Positions 1-8,806 of a stretch of DNA of 64,000 nt are shown here, one piece after another; the stretch's first letter is position 1, and each line of letters opens with the position of its first letter. A program made the position numbers and the translations under genes. Location of the stretch: the NCBI RefSeq assembly GCF_001643775.1, contig NZ_CP011402.1, positions 2,382,251-2,446,250 of the forward strand. The letters run 5' to 3'. The DNA comes from Denitrobacterium detoxificans (GTDB lineage Bacteria > Actinomycetota > Coriobacteriia > Coriobacteriales > Eggerthellaceae). The notes beneath the pieces are model-generated. The model saw only the letters and a list, made by a program, of their open reading frames with translations, was not told where the DNA came from and made no database searches.

Positions 1-906
1 CGCGACGGCGACGGTGCCGTGACCGGCGTGATTGCAAAGGGCGATTCGGGCTACATTAAGTTCAACGCCATGAAGGGCGTGGTGCTGGCAACCGGCGGCT
101 ACGATCAGAACTGGGATATCCTCTCCCAGGTAGCCCGTCCGCGCGACCTTGCCGTAAACGCCTGGATCAACCCCACGCTCACCGAAGCCGGCGATGGCCA
201 CCTCATGGGCCAGGCCGTGGGCGCTGCCGTGGACGACTACCCGCACGTGCTCATGAACGACCCTGCGGGCTCCACCGTAGGCAAGCGAGCCAACGGCGCC
301 ATCTTTGCCTTCCCCCGCGTGAACGCCGAGGGCAAGCGCTTCGTAAACGAGAGTCTCTCGTTCGAATTCCTCACGAACGCCATCATGTATCAGCCCGGTG
401 CCCGCGACTACCTGCTTATGTCGGGCGACCTGGAAGCTGCGTTCGACGCCATGAAGGGCGTTATCCCCTGGAAGGGCAGTGACCTGGTGGAGCAGTGCAA
501 GGACGTGCTCATCGAAGCCAACAGCATCGAAGAGCTGGCCGGCAAGATCGGCGTGGACAAGGACGCCCTGCAGGCCACCGTTGATCGCTACAACGAGTTC
601 TGCGCCAAGGGCGTGGACGAGGACTTCGGCAAGAACCCCACCACCCTACTGCCCATGGACAAGGCGCCGTTCTACGCGCTGGAGGAAAGCGGTTCGTGCC
701 TGGTTACGGTAAGCGGCCTGAAGATCAACGCGAAGTCGCAGGTGCTCGACACGAAGGGCCAGGCCATCGAGGGTCTGTATGCCCTGGGCAACACGAGCGG
801 CTCGATGTTCTTCGGCACCTACCCGCATCACATCAGCGCCATCAGCCATGGCCGCTGCGTGTGCTTCGGCTACCTGGTTGGCCGCACGCTCGCTGGTCTA
901 GAATAG
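1..906 (+). CDS. FAD-dependent fumarate-reductase-like flavoprotein, C-terminal part (5' end outside window)
   Basis: The reading frame is open from the first base, so the N-terminal part, including the dinucleotide-binding motif, lies upstream. About 301 residues are visible. The stretch GDGHLMGQAVGA, the NES/SFEF segment and the C-terminal signature GLYALGNTSGSMFFGTYP followed by a Gly/His-rich helix are typical of the FAD_binding_2 flavoproteins (fumarate, urocanate and related enoate reductases). Coriobacteria often keep many such enzymes as terminal reductases fed by quinols or a small cytochrome. No heme or ferredoxin partner is visible here. The electron acceptor cannot be deduced. An intrinsic terminator follows within 25 bases. 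The family call is firm; the substrate is unknown. Confidence 0.85.
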   Translation, partial: RDGDGAVTGVIAKGDSGYIKFNAMKGVVLATGGYDQNWDILSQVARPRDLAVNAWINPTLTEAGDGHLMGQAVGAAVDDYPHVLMNDPAGSTVGKRANGAIFAFPRVNAEGKRFVNESLSFEFLTNAIMYQPGARDYLLMSGDLEAAFDAMKGVIPWKGSDLVEQCKDVLIEANSIEELAGKIGVDKDALQATVDRYNEFCAKGVDEDFGKNPTTLLPMDKAPFYALEESGSCLVTVSGLKINAKSQVLDTKGQAIEGLYALGNTSGSMFFGTYPHHISAISHGRCVCFGYLVGRTLAGLE

Positions 907-928
907 CAACTAGCTAATACACGTTCGG

Positions 929-956
929 AAAGCCCGCTTCTGCGGGCTTTCTTTTT
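929..956 (+). terminator. Intrinsic terminator after the flavoprotein gene
   Basis: A perfect 9-bp stem (AAAGCCCGC at 929-937, GCGGGCTTT at 942-950) with a TTCT loop is followed by CTTTTTG. It ends the flavoprotein transcript and insulates the LuxR gene downstream. Confidence 0.85.
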
Positions 957-1006
957 GCGCGCACAAAGCGGCATGCGGGTAAACATCGGCGCATCCACGA
1001 CCCAAA

Positions 1007-1063
1007 GGGTGACAGAAGAACCGTCCCTCTGTCACCCGTCGAAGAACCGTCCCCCTGTCACCC
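1007..1063. repeat. GTGACAG palindromic repeat, one full and one partial copy
   Basis: A full unit at 1007-1037 runs from GGGTGACAG to CTGTCACCC with the central AGAACCGTCC core. A second half-unit, ending in the same CTGTCACCC, follows at 1041-1063. The same unit recurs near 10.5, 11.4, 11.5 and 18.9 kb, always between or at the ends of genes. It behaves like a REP-type element; no transposase of the REP-associated (RAYT) class is visible in the window. Confidence 0.8.
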
Positions 1064-1125
1064 GTCCCGCGCAACCGCCCGTTCGTTGACAACGCCGCTG
1101 CGCACCCCGAAAATGAAAGGAGCTC

Positions 1126-2727
1126 ATGGGGAGGATCGTCTTACGGGGAGAGCGAGACGATATGGACGAGAGGGAGCGCAATACCGTCGCACGCTTTGGC
1201 AAGCTGTGGCCTTCGTTACCGTTTCTGGCAACAGGTCTTTCGCTTGCCTGGAACGACATCGCCTTCAGCGGCGCTGGCTGGCTTTCCGCCACCGAATCGA
1301 ACGGCGCCAACATCACCCTGCTCTACCTGTATTTCAACGGCACGTTTGCCCTGGCCTGCCTAGCCGTGGCCCTTCTTCCCCGTCGGTTTCGACTGCCGCT
1401 CATTCGTCCGCGCGTAGTGCGAATCGCAGGCATAACCGCCGCCTTCGGGGCCCTACTCATCATTCTGGCGGGACCCTTCTATCTTGATGCGGTGCTACCC
1501 TTCAACATAGGCTGCGCGCTCATGGGCGTAAGCTCCATGGTCATCATGCTGTTCTGCGCTTCGGCATACAGCCAGCTTGCCCCACGCCAACTGCTGCTCT
1601 ATCTGGCACTTGCCCAGATAGCGGAGGTCTTCGTTTACCAGCTGAACATGTGCGCGCCCCCGGGGCTGGCCGTGGAAGGCGGCCCCTCGCTTGCCAGCAT
1701 CGTCATTTGCATAGGGCTACCCCTGCTCACGGCATTCTTCGCCACCATCCCCAGCCCCGCGGCACCCTTTACCATGCAGAAGAATCCCCAATTGCCCGAA
1801 GCGAACGGCACAATCACACGCGGATTCGTTGCCATTCTGGCCGTATTCTTCCTGCTGGCGTTCGTGTCTTCCACGATCAACATCAATGCCATCAGCCAGA
1901 GCAATCCCGCCGACACGCTGATTTCCACCAACATAACCACCCTGCTGCGCATCCCCGTGGCGCTGACATTCATCTACATCGCCATCAGCCCGCGGCTGGC
2001 CTCGCTCGATGTGGTGAAGGTTATCTGGGTATTCATGCTGCTTCTGGCCATGTCGTTCGTAGGCCTGGCGCTGCTGAGCGCCGCCGGTGGCATCTGGCAG
2101 CAGCTGAACAACATCTGCTACACCGTGGCCGGCCTAATGAACTGGTGCATTCTCTCGCTCGTGGTCTATCAGCGACATACTTCGGTCGTGCGCACCTTCG
2201 GCCTGGGGCAGGGCCTGTTCCTGGCCGGATGCGTAACCGGCTGCTACTGGGGCGTGAACGTTCTGCCCAACCTGCTGCAGATCGTCTCCCCCGCCGAATT
2301 CTTCGGCGCAACTGCCGTAGTGGTTCTGCTGGTCGCCGTGCTCATGATGATCTTCATCGACAGCAATGCGCTGTTTGCTCCAGCATCCCAGGAAGAGGAA
2401 ACGCTCGAGGAAATGATGCAGCAGCGCATCATCATGCCGCAAATCTGCACCGAGGACGAATCGGAAAGTCCCGCCGAACGACGCCCGTTCCGCACCGCCA
2501 TGGAACAGGTGGCGGCAGCCCATCAACTTACCCAGCGCGAAACCGAAATCTTCGTCATGCTCGCGCGCGGCCTAACGGTAAACGCCATCGCCGAGCAGCT
2601 CTGCCTTTCGCGCAACACCGTGCGCACGCACGCCCATGCGGTCTACTCCAAGCTTGGCGTACATTCCCGCGAAGAGCTCATGAAAGACGCACGCCTGCGT
2701 TACAACGCCGAAAAATCTTTCGTTTAA
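1126..2727 (+). CDS. Membrane-bound LuxR-family regulator (multi-span N-terminus, C-terminal HTH)
   Basis: A protein of 533 residues. Residues ~25-420 are a run of about twelve hydrophobic segments; ~468-517 form a LuxR-type helix-turn-helix (LTQRETEIFVML, then SRNTVRTHAHAVYSKLGV). This architecture is a hallmark of Eggerthellaceae. There such proteins act as membrane sensors switching on neighbouring reductase operons; the regulator of the E. lenta dopamine dehydroxylase is of this type. The start at 1126 has AAAGGAG only three bases upstream. An ATG at 1162 is an alternative that removes twelve residues. It lies between a flavoprotein gene and a molybdoenzyme operon on the same strand, so either or both could be targets. 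The inducing ligand is unknown. Confidence 0.85.
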   Translation: MGRIVLRGERDDMDERERNTVARFGKLWPSLPFLATGLSLAWNDIAFSGAGWLSATESNGANITLLYLYFNGTFALACLAVALLPRRFRLPLIRPRVVRIAGITAAFGALLIILAGPFYLDAVLPFNIGCALMGVSSMVIMLFCASAYSQLAPRQLLLYLALAQIAEVFVYQLNMCAPPGLAVEGGPSLASIVICIGLPLLTAFFATIPSPAAPFTMQKNPQLPEANGTITRGFVAILAVFFLLAFVSSTININAISQSNPADTLISTNITTLLRIPVALTFIYIAISPRLASLDVVKVIWVFMLLLAMSFVGLALLSAAGGIWQQLNNICYTVAGLMNWCILSLVVYQRHTSVVRTFGLGQGLFLAGCVTGCYWGVNVLPNLLQIVSPAEFFGATAVVVLLVAVLMMIFIDSNALFAPASQEEETLEEMMQQRIIMPQICTEDESESPAERRPFRTAMEQVAAAHQLTQRETEIFVMLARGLTVNAIAEQLCLSRNTVRTHAHAVYSKLGVHSREELMKDARLRYNAEKSFV

Positions 2728-2732
2728 CCACG

Positions 2733-2754
2733 TCAAACATCTCATCCAGTTTGA
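2733..2754. promoter_or_regulatory. Possible operator: TCAAAC-N10-GTTTGA inverted repeat
   Basis: Six-base arms at 2733-2738 and 2749-2754 are separated by ten bases, just after the LuxR stop codon and upstream of the gene at 2913. Half-sites one helical turn or so apart would suit a dimeric HTH protein, but the arms are short and could occur by chance. Confidence 0.25.
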
Positions 2755-2912
2755 ACTAGAAGCCTTGGGACGAGATTCCGGGGCTCTCATCCGCCAATTT
2801 CATCCGTTCCACATCTTCCTCGCCTCTTCCTTCCTGGCCATGCTTAGCCCCAAGGAGATGGGAGCATACCGCGGCGCATAGGGCGCGCGGCAAGGAGGAG
2901 AGGAGCTTTCTC

Positions 2913-3578
2913 ATGGAAGAGAGAGTGCAGGCGGAGCTATGCGAACTATCCGACGAGGAAAAGCTCGACGAGCTTGAGTTCGCCGTAACGCGTCAGTCGC
3001 TTCACCGCGAAATCTGCTATAAGACGCTGGCATTCTGCCAGACGCGTCATATGCTGCGCGAGGTCGAGACATACATCATGGGCCTGCCGCAATACGCCCA
3101 GGCAGTTCAGTCCCCCTATCATCTCACGGCGCTGCTGGCAAAGCATTACGGACTCGAGCGCATTCTGCTGGATGAGGAAGGCAACGTGGTGACCCCAGCC
3201 GACCTGGAGGGGCTTTCCGAAGACGAGGCGGACGACCTGGTAGCCGACGAAGCCTACGAAACCACCGAGGTGGGCAGGCGCTTCGTGGCGCTGCACGACC
3301 CCCTTTCCCGCATGCGCGAACTACTGGAAGAAGAGCCCCTGCGCGCGGCAACCTACCGCGAGCTGCTGGCCTACTGTTCAAGCCAAAAGCGCACCTACAA
3401 CGATCTATCGAACCTGCTCGAAGGGCGCGACGTACTCTTCGTCACCCAAGACGGTTCCAAGCAGCGAATCCAGCCCAGCGTGCTCGTCGACCGGCTCAAC
3501 CGCGTCGGCGCGCTCGTCTGGCAGGCCGGATGGGAAACGACAGACGAGGGACGGAGGTTTCTAGCGGAGGTGCAGTAG
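2913..3578 (+). CDS. Uncharacterised protein with two apparent winged-helix-like repeats
   Basis: A protein of 221 acidic residues with no signal peptide or membrane segment. The two halves look homologous. Residues ~35-130 start YKTLAFC and end YETTEVGRRFVA. Residues ~145-218 start YRELLAYC and end WETTDEGRRFLA. The pattern of helices followed by a short beta hairpin and T-x(2-3)-GRRF resembles tandem winged-helix domains, so DNA or protein binding is possible. It lies 61 bases upstream of the molybdoenzyme gene in the same orientation and is probably co-transcribed with it, so a regulatory or maturation role is a reasonable guess. I do not recognise a named family. A GGAGAGGAG ribosome site precedes the ATG. 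Confidence 0.6.
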   Translation: MEERVQAELCELSDEEKLDELEFAVTRQSLHREICYKTLAFCQTRHMLREVETYIMGLPQYAQAVQSPYHLTALLAKHYGLERILLDEEGNVVTPADLEGLSEDEADDLVADEAYETTEVGRRFVALHDPLSRMRELLEEEPLRAATYRELLAYCSSQKRTYNDLSNLLEGRDVLFVTQDGSKQRIQPSVLVDRLNRVGALVWQAGWETTDEGRRFLAEVQ

Positions 3579-3639
3579 ACAAGGGACCCCGCAGACGGGG
3601 GAGGAGAAAGCAAGTGAGAGAAAGGGAAGGTAGGAGAAT

Positions 3640-6564
3640 ATGGCGTTGAAAACGAACATGTCGCGCCGAGCATTCACGAAGATGTCAATGCTCGCAGGCG
3701 CGGCGGCATCGCTGGGCATTTCGATGAGCGGCTCGCTCGTCGAAGCGGACACCGCCGAAGCTGCCACCACGACAGAAACCAAGAAGGTCCGCACGTCGTG
3801 CCATGGCTGCATTCAGATGTGTCCGGCAATCGCCTACATCGAAAACGGCGTGGTCGTGCGCCTGGAAGGCGACCCCGAAGCGCCGGTGAGCCGCGGCTCG
3901 TTGTGCATCAAGGGACTCAACCAGCTGCATACCATGTACAGCCCGCGCCGCGTGCTGCATCCGCTGAAGCGAGCGGGCGAACGTGGCGAAAACAAGTGGG
4001 AGGTCATTTCCTGGGACGAGGCCATCGAGCTGGCCGCCACGAAGATCAAGGAGGCTATCGACGAATACGGTAACTACTCCTTCTTCTCTTCGGTAGGCGG
4101 TGGCGGATCCTATTCGTTCATGGAAGCCATGACGCTGCCCATGGCCATGGGCTCGCCTACGGTATTCGAGCCAGGCTGCGCACAGTGCTACCTGCCCCGC
4201 TGGAGCATGTCGAAGCTGTTCTACGGCGGCGATGACCAATCCATCGCCGACAACGCGGTGCAGGAGATCTTCCGCCCCGAAGAGGACAACAAGGCAGAGG
4301 TCGTGGTTATCTGGGCCGCTCAGCCTTCTGTTTCGGAAACGGCCGAATCGGGCCGTGGCATGGCCGAAATTCGCAGCATGGGCGTAAAGACCATCGTGGT
4401 CGACCCGAACTTCTCGCCCGATGCCGCGAAAGCCGACGTATGGCTGCCGGTGCGCCCCGCCACCGACACGGGCGTCATCCTTTCGTGGTTCCGCTACATC
4501 TTCGAGAACAAGCTCTACAACGAGCAGTTCACGAAATACTGGACGAACATGCCGTTCCTCATCGACCCCGACACGAAGCTGCCGGTTATCGCGAGCGAGC
4601 TGTTCCCCGACTACGTTTCGCCCACGCCCGACAACACGCCGGCGTACGTGTGCTACGACCTGAAGACGAACAGCGTGCAGCCCTTCGCCTACAGCAAGCC
4701 CGAAGATTCCACCGTGGACCCCGAAATCTTCTGGACGGGCACGTACAACGGCAAGACGTACAAGACCGCAGGCCAGATTTACAAGGAAGAGGCCGAGCCC
4801 TGGACGCTGGAACACTGCGAGGAAGTATGCTGGGTTCCCGCCGACAAGAACGAGCAGGCCATCCGCCTGTACACGCATGCCGATGACGGTAACCGCGCCC
4901 CCTGCAAGGGCGGTGACGGCGTGGCCGGCATCTGCAACGGCGTGGCAGCCGACATGACCGAATCGGCCTCGCAGGTACCCATCGGCCTTATGGGCCTGGA
5001 TTCCATCATGGGCTACATCAACAAGCCCGGCGTTTCCATGACCCAGAAGGGCGGCGGCTACTTCACTTCCACGCCTACGGGCGAAAAGGTCATCGAGCGC
5101 CCCGTTACCTACAACAACGGATTCGGTGGCATGTTCTCCGACATGTACGGCGTTGGCGCAGTCATCGGCATGTCAGAAGCCGAAAACAAGGAACGCATCG
5201 AAAAGCTGGGTGCCGCAATGCCCGACTCGCAGCGCATCCTGAACAAGCTGCTGCAGGACCGCCTGGGCATGAAAGACCACAAGGGCCTGTACGCCTGGTG
5301 CCATAGTCACATCCCCACGGTGCGCCAGGCCATCGCCACCGGCGAGCCGTACAAGCCGCGCGTGTGGTTCGACATGTCGGGTAACAAGCTGGCCATGCTG
5401 GGCAACGCGAAAAGCTGGTACGAGGTCTTCCCCGAAGTGGACTTCATCATCGGCCAGTACCCGATGCTCACGTCGTTCCACGTGGAAGCCGCCGACCTGG
5501 TGTTCCCGCTGCGCGAGTGGCTGGAAGAGCCCATGGTGAACATGACCCAGCTGAACACCCAGTGGCTGCAGAACGAATGCACCCACATCGGCGAGACGGT
5601 GAGCCATTCCATTCCCGCTGGCCAGGTCGTGAACCGCGTACGCGAGATGTACGGCGGACACATTCCCAATGGCCTGGAACTGGGCGGCGGCATGGCGACC
5701 GCGTATTTGGGCAGCGCCACAGAACAGGAAGTGAAGGAGAGCACGGCCGAAACGCTGATGGCCCCCAGTTGGGATGCCCTGCAGGCAGACATCGACAAGT
5801 ACGTCCCCTGCGTTACGCCGAAAGACCAGTACTTCCAGTACTACCAGCATGAAATGACGGCAACCGACGGCCTGCCCGCCGGGTTTGGCACCGAATCGCG
5901 CAAGGTGGAAACCTACACGCAGATCGTGCTGAAGATGGCCCGCAACGGCTACCCGTTCTGCTACCCCAACCCGCAAGAAGCCTGCGATGACTACAGCCCC
6001 ATCTGCACGTTCATCGAACCCTGCGAAAGCCCCTACAGCGATGCGCAGCAGCAGATCGGCGACCGCGACGAGTATCCGTTCATCCTCACTTCGGGCCGCG
6101 TTCCCTACTTCCATCACGGCACCATGCGTCATGCGCCGTTCTCGCGCGAACTGTACCCCGCACCCGACGTGCGCATCAATACGCGCGATGCCGAAAAGCT
6201 GGGCATTAAGCACATGGACTGGGTGAAGGTGACCAGCCGTCGTGGCGAGATCCACGGACGCGCCTACCTTACCGAAGGCGTAGCGCCCGGCGTGGTCTGG
6301 ATGGAGCGCTTCTGGAATCCGGAATGCTTCGACGATTCCGTCCCCGAAGCCAAGCGCACCGCCGGCTGGCGCGAATGCAACGTGAACGTGCTCACGAAGA
6401 ACACCGCCCCCTTCAACGAAGTGTATGGCTCGTATACCAACCGCGGCTTCACGGTAAAGATCGAGAAGAGCACCAAGCCCGACATCATCTGGATTGAGCC
6501 CAAGGAGTTCGAGCCGTTCATGCCCACCCTGCACAACGAGCCCAGGACGGAGGATGTATTCTAA
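3640..6564 (+). CDS. Tat-exported molybdopterin oxidoreductase, catalytic subunit
   Basis: A protein of 974 residues. The twin-arginine signal SRRAFTK at residues 8-14, with an Ala/Gly-rich h-region, sends the folded enzyme across the membrane. Cys54, Cys57, Cys61 and Cys89 (C-X2-C-X3-C-X27-C) bind the proximal [4Fe-4S] cluster. The rest follows the DMSO-reductase superfamily (SWDEAIELAA, then a C-terminal molydopterin-dinucleotide domain with TSGRVPYFHHGTMRH). Cys180 and Cys183 in the GCAQC segment sit where the molybdenum ligand is expected, so a Cys-ligated Mo is possible. It is clearly not DmsA: the DmsA gene at 14.7-17.1 kb looks quite different. Substrate class (catechol dehydroxylase, polysulfide reductase or other) cannot be decided. 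AGGAG precedes the ATG. It heads a six-gene operon. Confidence 0.85.
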   Translation: MALKTNMSRRAFTKMSMLAGAAASLGISMSGSLVEADTAEAATTTETKKVRTSCHGCIQMCPAIAYIENGVVVRLEGDPEAPVSRGSLCIKGLNQLHTMYSPRRVLHPLKRAGERGENKWEVISWDEAIELAATKIKEAIDEYGNYSFFSSVGGGGSYSFMEAMTLPMAMGSPTVFEPGCAQCYLPRWSMSKLFYGGDDQSIADNAVQEIFRPEEDNKAEVVVIWAAQPSVSETAESGRGMAEIRSMGVKTIVVDPNFSPDAAKADVWLPVRPATDTGVILSWFRYIFENKLYNEQFTKYWTNMPFLIDPDTKLPVIASELFPDYVSPTPDNTPAYVCYDLKTNSVQPFAYSKPEDSTVDPEIFWTGTYNGKTYKTAGQIYKEEAEPWTLEHCEEVCWVPADKNEQAIRLYTHADDGNRAPCKGGDGVAGICNGVAADMTESASQVPIGLMGLDSIMGYINKPGVSMTQKGGGYFTSTPTGEKVIERPVTYNNGFGGMFSDMYGVGAVIGMSEAENKERIEKLGAAMPDSQRILNKLLQDRLGMKDHKGLYAWCHSHIPTVRQAIATGEPYKPRVWFDMSGNKLAMLGNAKSWYEVFPEVDFIIGQYPMLTSFHVEAADLVFPLREWLEEPMVNMTQLNTQWLQNECTHIGETVSHSIPAGQVVNRVREMYGGHIPNGLELGGGMATAYLGSATEQEVKESTAETLMAPSWDALQADIDKYVPCVTPKDQYFQYYQHEMTATDGLPAGFGTESRKVETYTQIVLKMARNGYPFCYPNPQEACDDYSPICTFIEPCESPYSDAQQQIGDRDEYPFILTSGRVPYFHHGTMRHAPFSRELYPAPDVRINTRDAEKLGIKHMDWVKVTSRRGEIHGRAYLTEGVAPGVVWMERFWNPECFDDSVPEAKRTAGWRECNVNVLTKNTAPFNEVYGSYTNRGFTVKIEKSTKPDIIWIEPKEFEPFMPTLHNEPRTEDVF

Positions 6565-7148
6565 TGAGGAATTGTCTTGTCTTAGACCTCGACCGCTGCA
6601 GCGGCTGCGATTCCTGCATCGCCGCATGCAAGTTCGAGAACGGAATCGGCCTCGGCAACTACTGGAACCGCGTCGTGGCTGTTGGCCCCACGGGAACACA
6701 TCCCGACATCGAAATGTACTGGCTGCCCGTGCAGTGCCAGCAGTGCGAAAACCCGCAATGCGTGAAGGTCTGCCCCACCGGCGCCAGCTATCGCGACCCC
6801 GACACAGGCATCGTGCTCATCGACAAGTCGAAGTGCATCGGCTGCCGTTACTGCATGATGGCCTGCCCCTATGGCGTACGCAGCTACAACGAAACAGAGC
6901 GCGTGGTGGAAAAGTGCACCCTATGCAGCCACCGCACGGCCGAGGGCCTCGAGCCCGCATGCGTGCACAACTGCTGCACGGGCGCGCGCATCTACGGTGA
7001 CCTGGACGACCCCTCAAGCGACGCGGCAAAGGCCGTGGCAGCAGCGGGTGCCGCCAACTGCCACCGCCTGCCCGACCCGAAGGATTCAGGACCCAGCTCG
7101 GTGTACATCCTCAGTTCGAAAACGGCTAGCTGGAAGGAGCTGATCTAG
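6564..7148 (+). CDS. DmsB/NrfC-type ferredoxin subunit with four [4Fe-4S] clusters
   Basis: A protein of 194 residues that carries electrons between the membrane subunit and the molybdoenzyme. Sixteen cluster cysteines are visible in four groups: Cys12/15/18/22, Cys58/61/66/70, Cys91/94/97/101 and Cys118/121/133/137. It has no Tat signal of its own and is expected to be carried out with the catalytic subunit. Its ATG overlaps the preceding TAA by one base (TAATG), so translation is coupled. Confidence 0.88.
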   Translation: MRNCLVLDLDRCSGCDSCIAACKFENGIGLGNYWNRVVAVGPTGTHPDIEMYWLPVQCQQCENPQCVKVCPTGASYRDPDTGIVLIDKSKCIGCRYCMMACPYGVRSYNETERVVEKCTLCSHRTAEGLEPACVHNCCTGARIYGDLDDPSSDAAKAVAAAGAANCHRLPDPKDSGPSSVYILSSKTASWKELI

Positions 7149-7967
7149 ATGGAAATCCAATGGCCTCTGCTCTTGTTCAGCCTCATCGCGGGCTGCGGGG
7201 GCGCCACATTCGCCTTCGTGGGTATTTCCGAGCTTCTGGGCGCCGCTGAAAAAGCGCGCTTCAAGGCTACCATCGCGGCTATCGCCCTCATGATCGTTGG
7301 TGGCCTGTGCTCCGTTGCCCACCTGGGTCAGCCCTCGAACATCATGGCAGCCGCGCAGAACCTGTTCTCGTTCTCGGGTATTTCGATGGAAATCATCGCA
7401 CTCGGCCTGGCCGTTATCGTGGCGCTTATCTACCTGATCGCCATCCGCGGCGGCAACTTCGGCGGCGCTTCCAAAGCGCTGGGAGTATGCGGCATCGTGG
7501 TCGGCCTGCTGCTGGGCTTCGTTACCGGCAACGGCTACGTGATGCAAGCCCAGCCAGCATGGAACACCATCGCGCTTCCGCTGGCCTACCTGGGCACCGA
7601 CCTGCCCATGGGCGCATTCACGTTCCTGGCTATCGCCTCGCTTTCCGGCGTGGACGGTGAGGAGCTGAAAAAGTTCGACACGGCGGCTATCGCGTGCGCC
7701 GTAGCGGCTCCGGTACTGTGCCTGATATACGGATTCATGGTGCAATTCGCCCTCGACCCCGTGCTGTTCTGGGGCGGAACCATCGTGATCGGTGCGCTCA
7801 CCTGCCTGTTCGCGTGGAAACGCGGCACGAACGCCAACATGGTGTACGGCGGGCTTGCATGCGCCATCGCATGCGGTATCTGCCTGCGCGCAGTGATGTG
7901 GCTTGCCGGAAGCGGGTTCTTCGACCTGTTCGCAACCGCAGCCACGCGTAGCGTGCTGGGCATTTAG
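7149..7967 (+). CDS. NrfD/DmsC-like membrane anchor and quinol oxidase subunit
   Basis: A protein of 272 residues made almost entirely of hydrophobic helices (about eight). The motif SVAHLGQPSNI near residues 56-66 matches the conserved HLG(R/Q)P segment of DmsC-type anchors, which take electrons from menaquinol and pass them to the ferredoxin subunit. It starts directly after the TAG of the ferredoxin gene with no spacer, completing a catalytic-ferredoxin-anchor trio. Confidence 0.85.
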   Translation: MEIQWPLLLFSLIAGCGGATFAFVGISELLGAAEKARFKATIAAIALMIVGGLCSVAHLGQPSNIMAAAQNLFSFSGISMEIIALGLAVIVALIYLIAIRGGNFGGASKALGVCGIVVGLLLGFVTGNGYVMQAQPAWNTIALPLAYLGTDLPMGAFTFLAIASLSGVDGEELKKFDTAAIACAVAAPVLCLIYGFMVQFALDPVLFWGGTIVIGALTCLFAWKRGTNANMVYGGLACAIACGICLRAVMWLAGSGFFDLFATAATRSVLGI

Positions 7968-7973
7968 CAACCT

Positions 7974-8002
7974 GGGGTGGGGCGGGCTGCCTGCCCCACC
8001 CC
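7974..8002 (+). promoter_or_regulatory. Strong GC hairpin inside the operon
   Basis: GGGGTGGGGC at 7974-7983 pairs perfectly with GCCCCACCCC at 7993-8002 around a nine-base loop. No T-run follows, so it is more likely an mRNA processing or 3'-protection element separating the abundant structural subunits from the chaperone gene than a terminator. Confidence 0.5.
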
Positions 8003-8023
8003 TTCGAGAAGGAGGAACCGTCG

Positions 8024-8806
8024 ATGATCCTCGAAGAGGAAATGGACGCAACACGCGAGCGCGAGCAAGTCAGGCAAGACGAGCTGGCCATGATTGCGGC
8101 GCTTGACACGCGCGCCGAATTCTACGAACTGCTGGCGAGTCTCTACTTCGCACCACTCAAGCAGGAGCAGATCGACAACCTTGCCCAGGCGGACCTTTCC
8201 GGTTGGGCCGAGCTGAACGAGCTCTTCGCCGAGGGCGCCAATGACATCGCCCGCTACCTGCGTAAACGCAATACGGGAACGCGCCAGGAACTTGCCGTCG
8301 ACTTTACGGGCGCTTTCGCTGGCACCTCCACGTACAAGGGCAAGACCGCCGTGCCCTACAAGTCGGTATTCACGAGCGCCACGGGGCTGCTCATGCAGGA
8401 AGGCTATCGCGACGTCGTCCACGCCATGCGCGCGGAATCGGTCACGAAGCGCGCCGGGCTGGACTGGCCCGATGACCATCTATCGTTCCTGTTCGAATTC
8501 ATGGCGCTGGAAAGCCGCCGCACGCGCGATGCGCTGCTAGATGGCCGCCTGGAACTGGCGCTGCATTACCTGAACGCCTCGGGCGATTTCCTGGACGCTC
8601 AGATTGCCTCATGGTTCGGCATGTTCCGCGACCAGGCGCTGCTCCTGCTTCACACCCGCTTCTATCGCGGCGTGCTAAAAATCACCCAAGGGTTCATCGA
8701 GCTCGACGAGCAGTCGCTGTTCGAAATGATCGATGTGGTGGAAAGCGCCGCTCCGGGCGACTTCGAGAGTCTGCACGAGGGCCAGGAGCCCCGCGATGAG
8801 CAGTGA
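8024..8806 (+). CDS. TorD/DmsD-family chaperone for the molybdoenzyme
   Basis: A protein of 260 residues, all helical, with the family signature AVPYKSVFTS and DWPDDHLSFLFEFMALE (the E/D-x-PDH-x-x-x-L-EF-type motif, residues ~112-170). TorD-like proteins bind the Tat signal and the apo-enzyme in the cytoplasm until the molybdenum cofactor is inserted. The partner is almost certainly the catalytic subunit encoded four genes upstream. GGAGG precedes the ATG at 8024; an in-frame ATG six codons later is possible. The 3' end overlaps the next gene by eleven bases. Confidence 0.82.
   Translation: MILEEEMDATREREQVRQDELAMIAALDTRAEFYELLASLYFAPLKQEQIDNLAQADLSGWAELNELFAEGANDIARYLRKRNTGTRQELAVDFTGAFAGTSTYKGKTAVPYKSVFTSATGLLMQEGYRDVVHAMRAESVTKRAGLDWPDDHLSFLFEFMALESRRTRDALLDGRLELALHYLNASGDFLDAQIASWFGMFRDQALLLLHTRFYRGVLKITQGFIELDEQSLFEMIDVVESAAPGDFESLHEGQEPRDEQ

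Noticed and set aside
5173..6699. Open frame of about 500 codons on the minus strand
   Set aside because: Antisense to the molybdoenzyme gene; no domain and no ribosome site.
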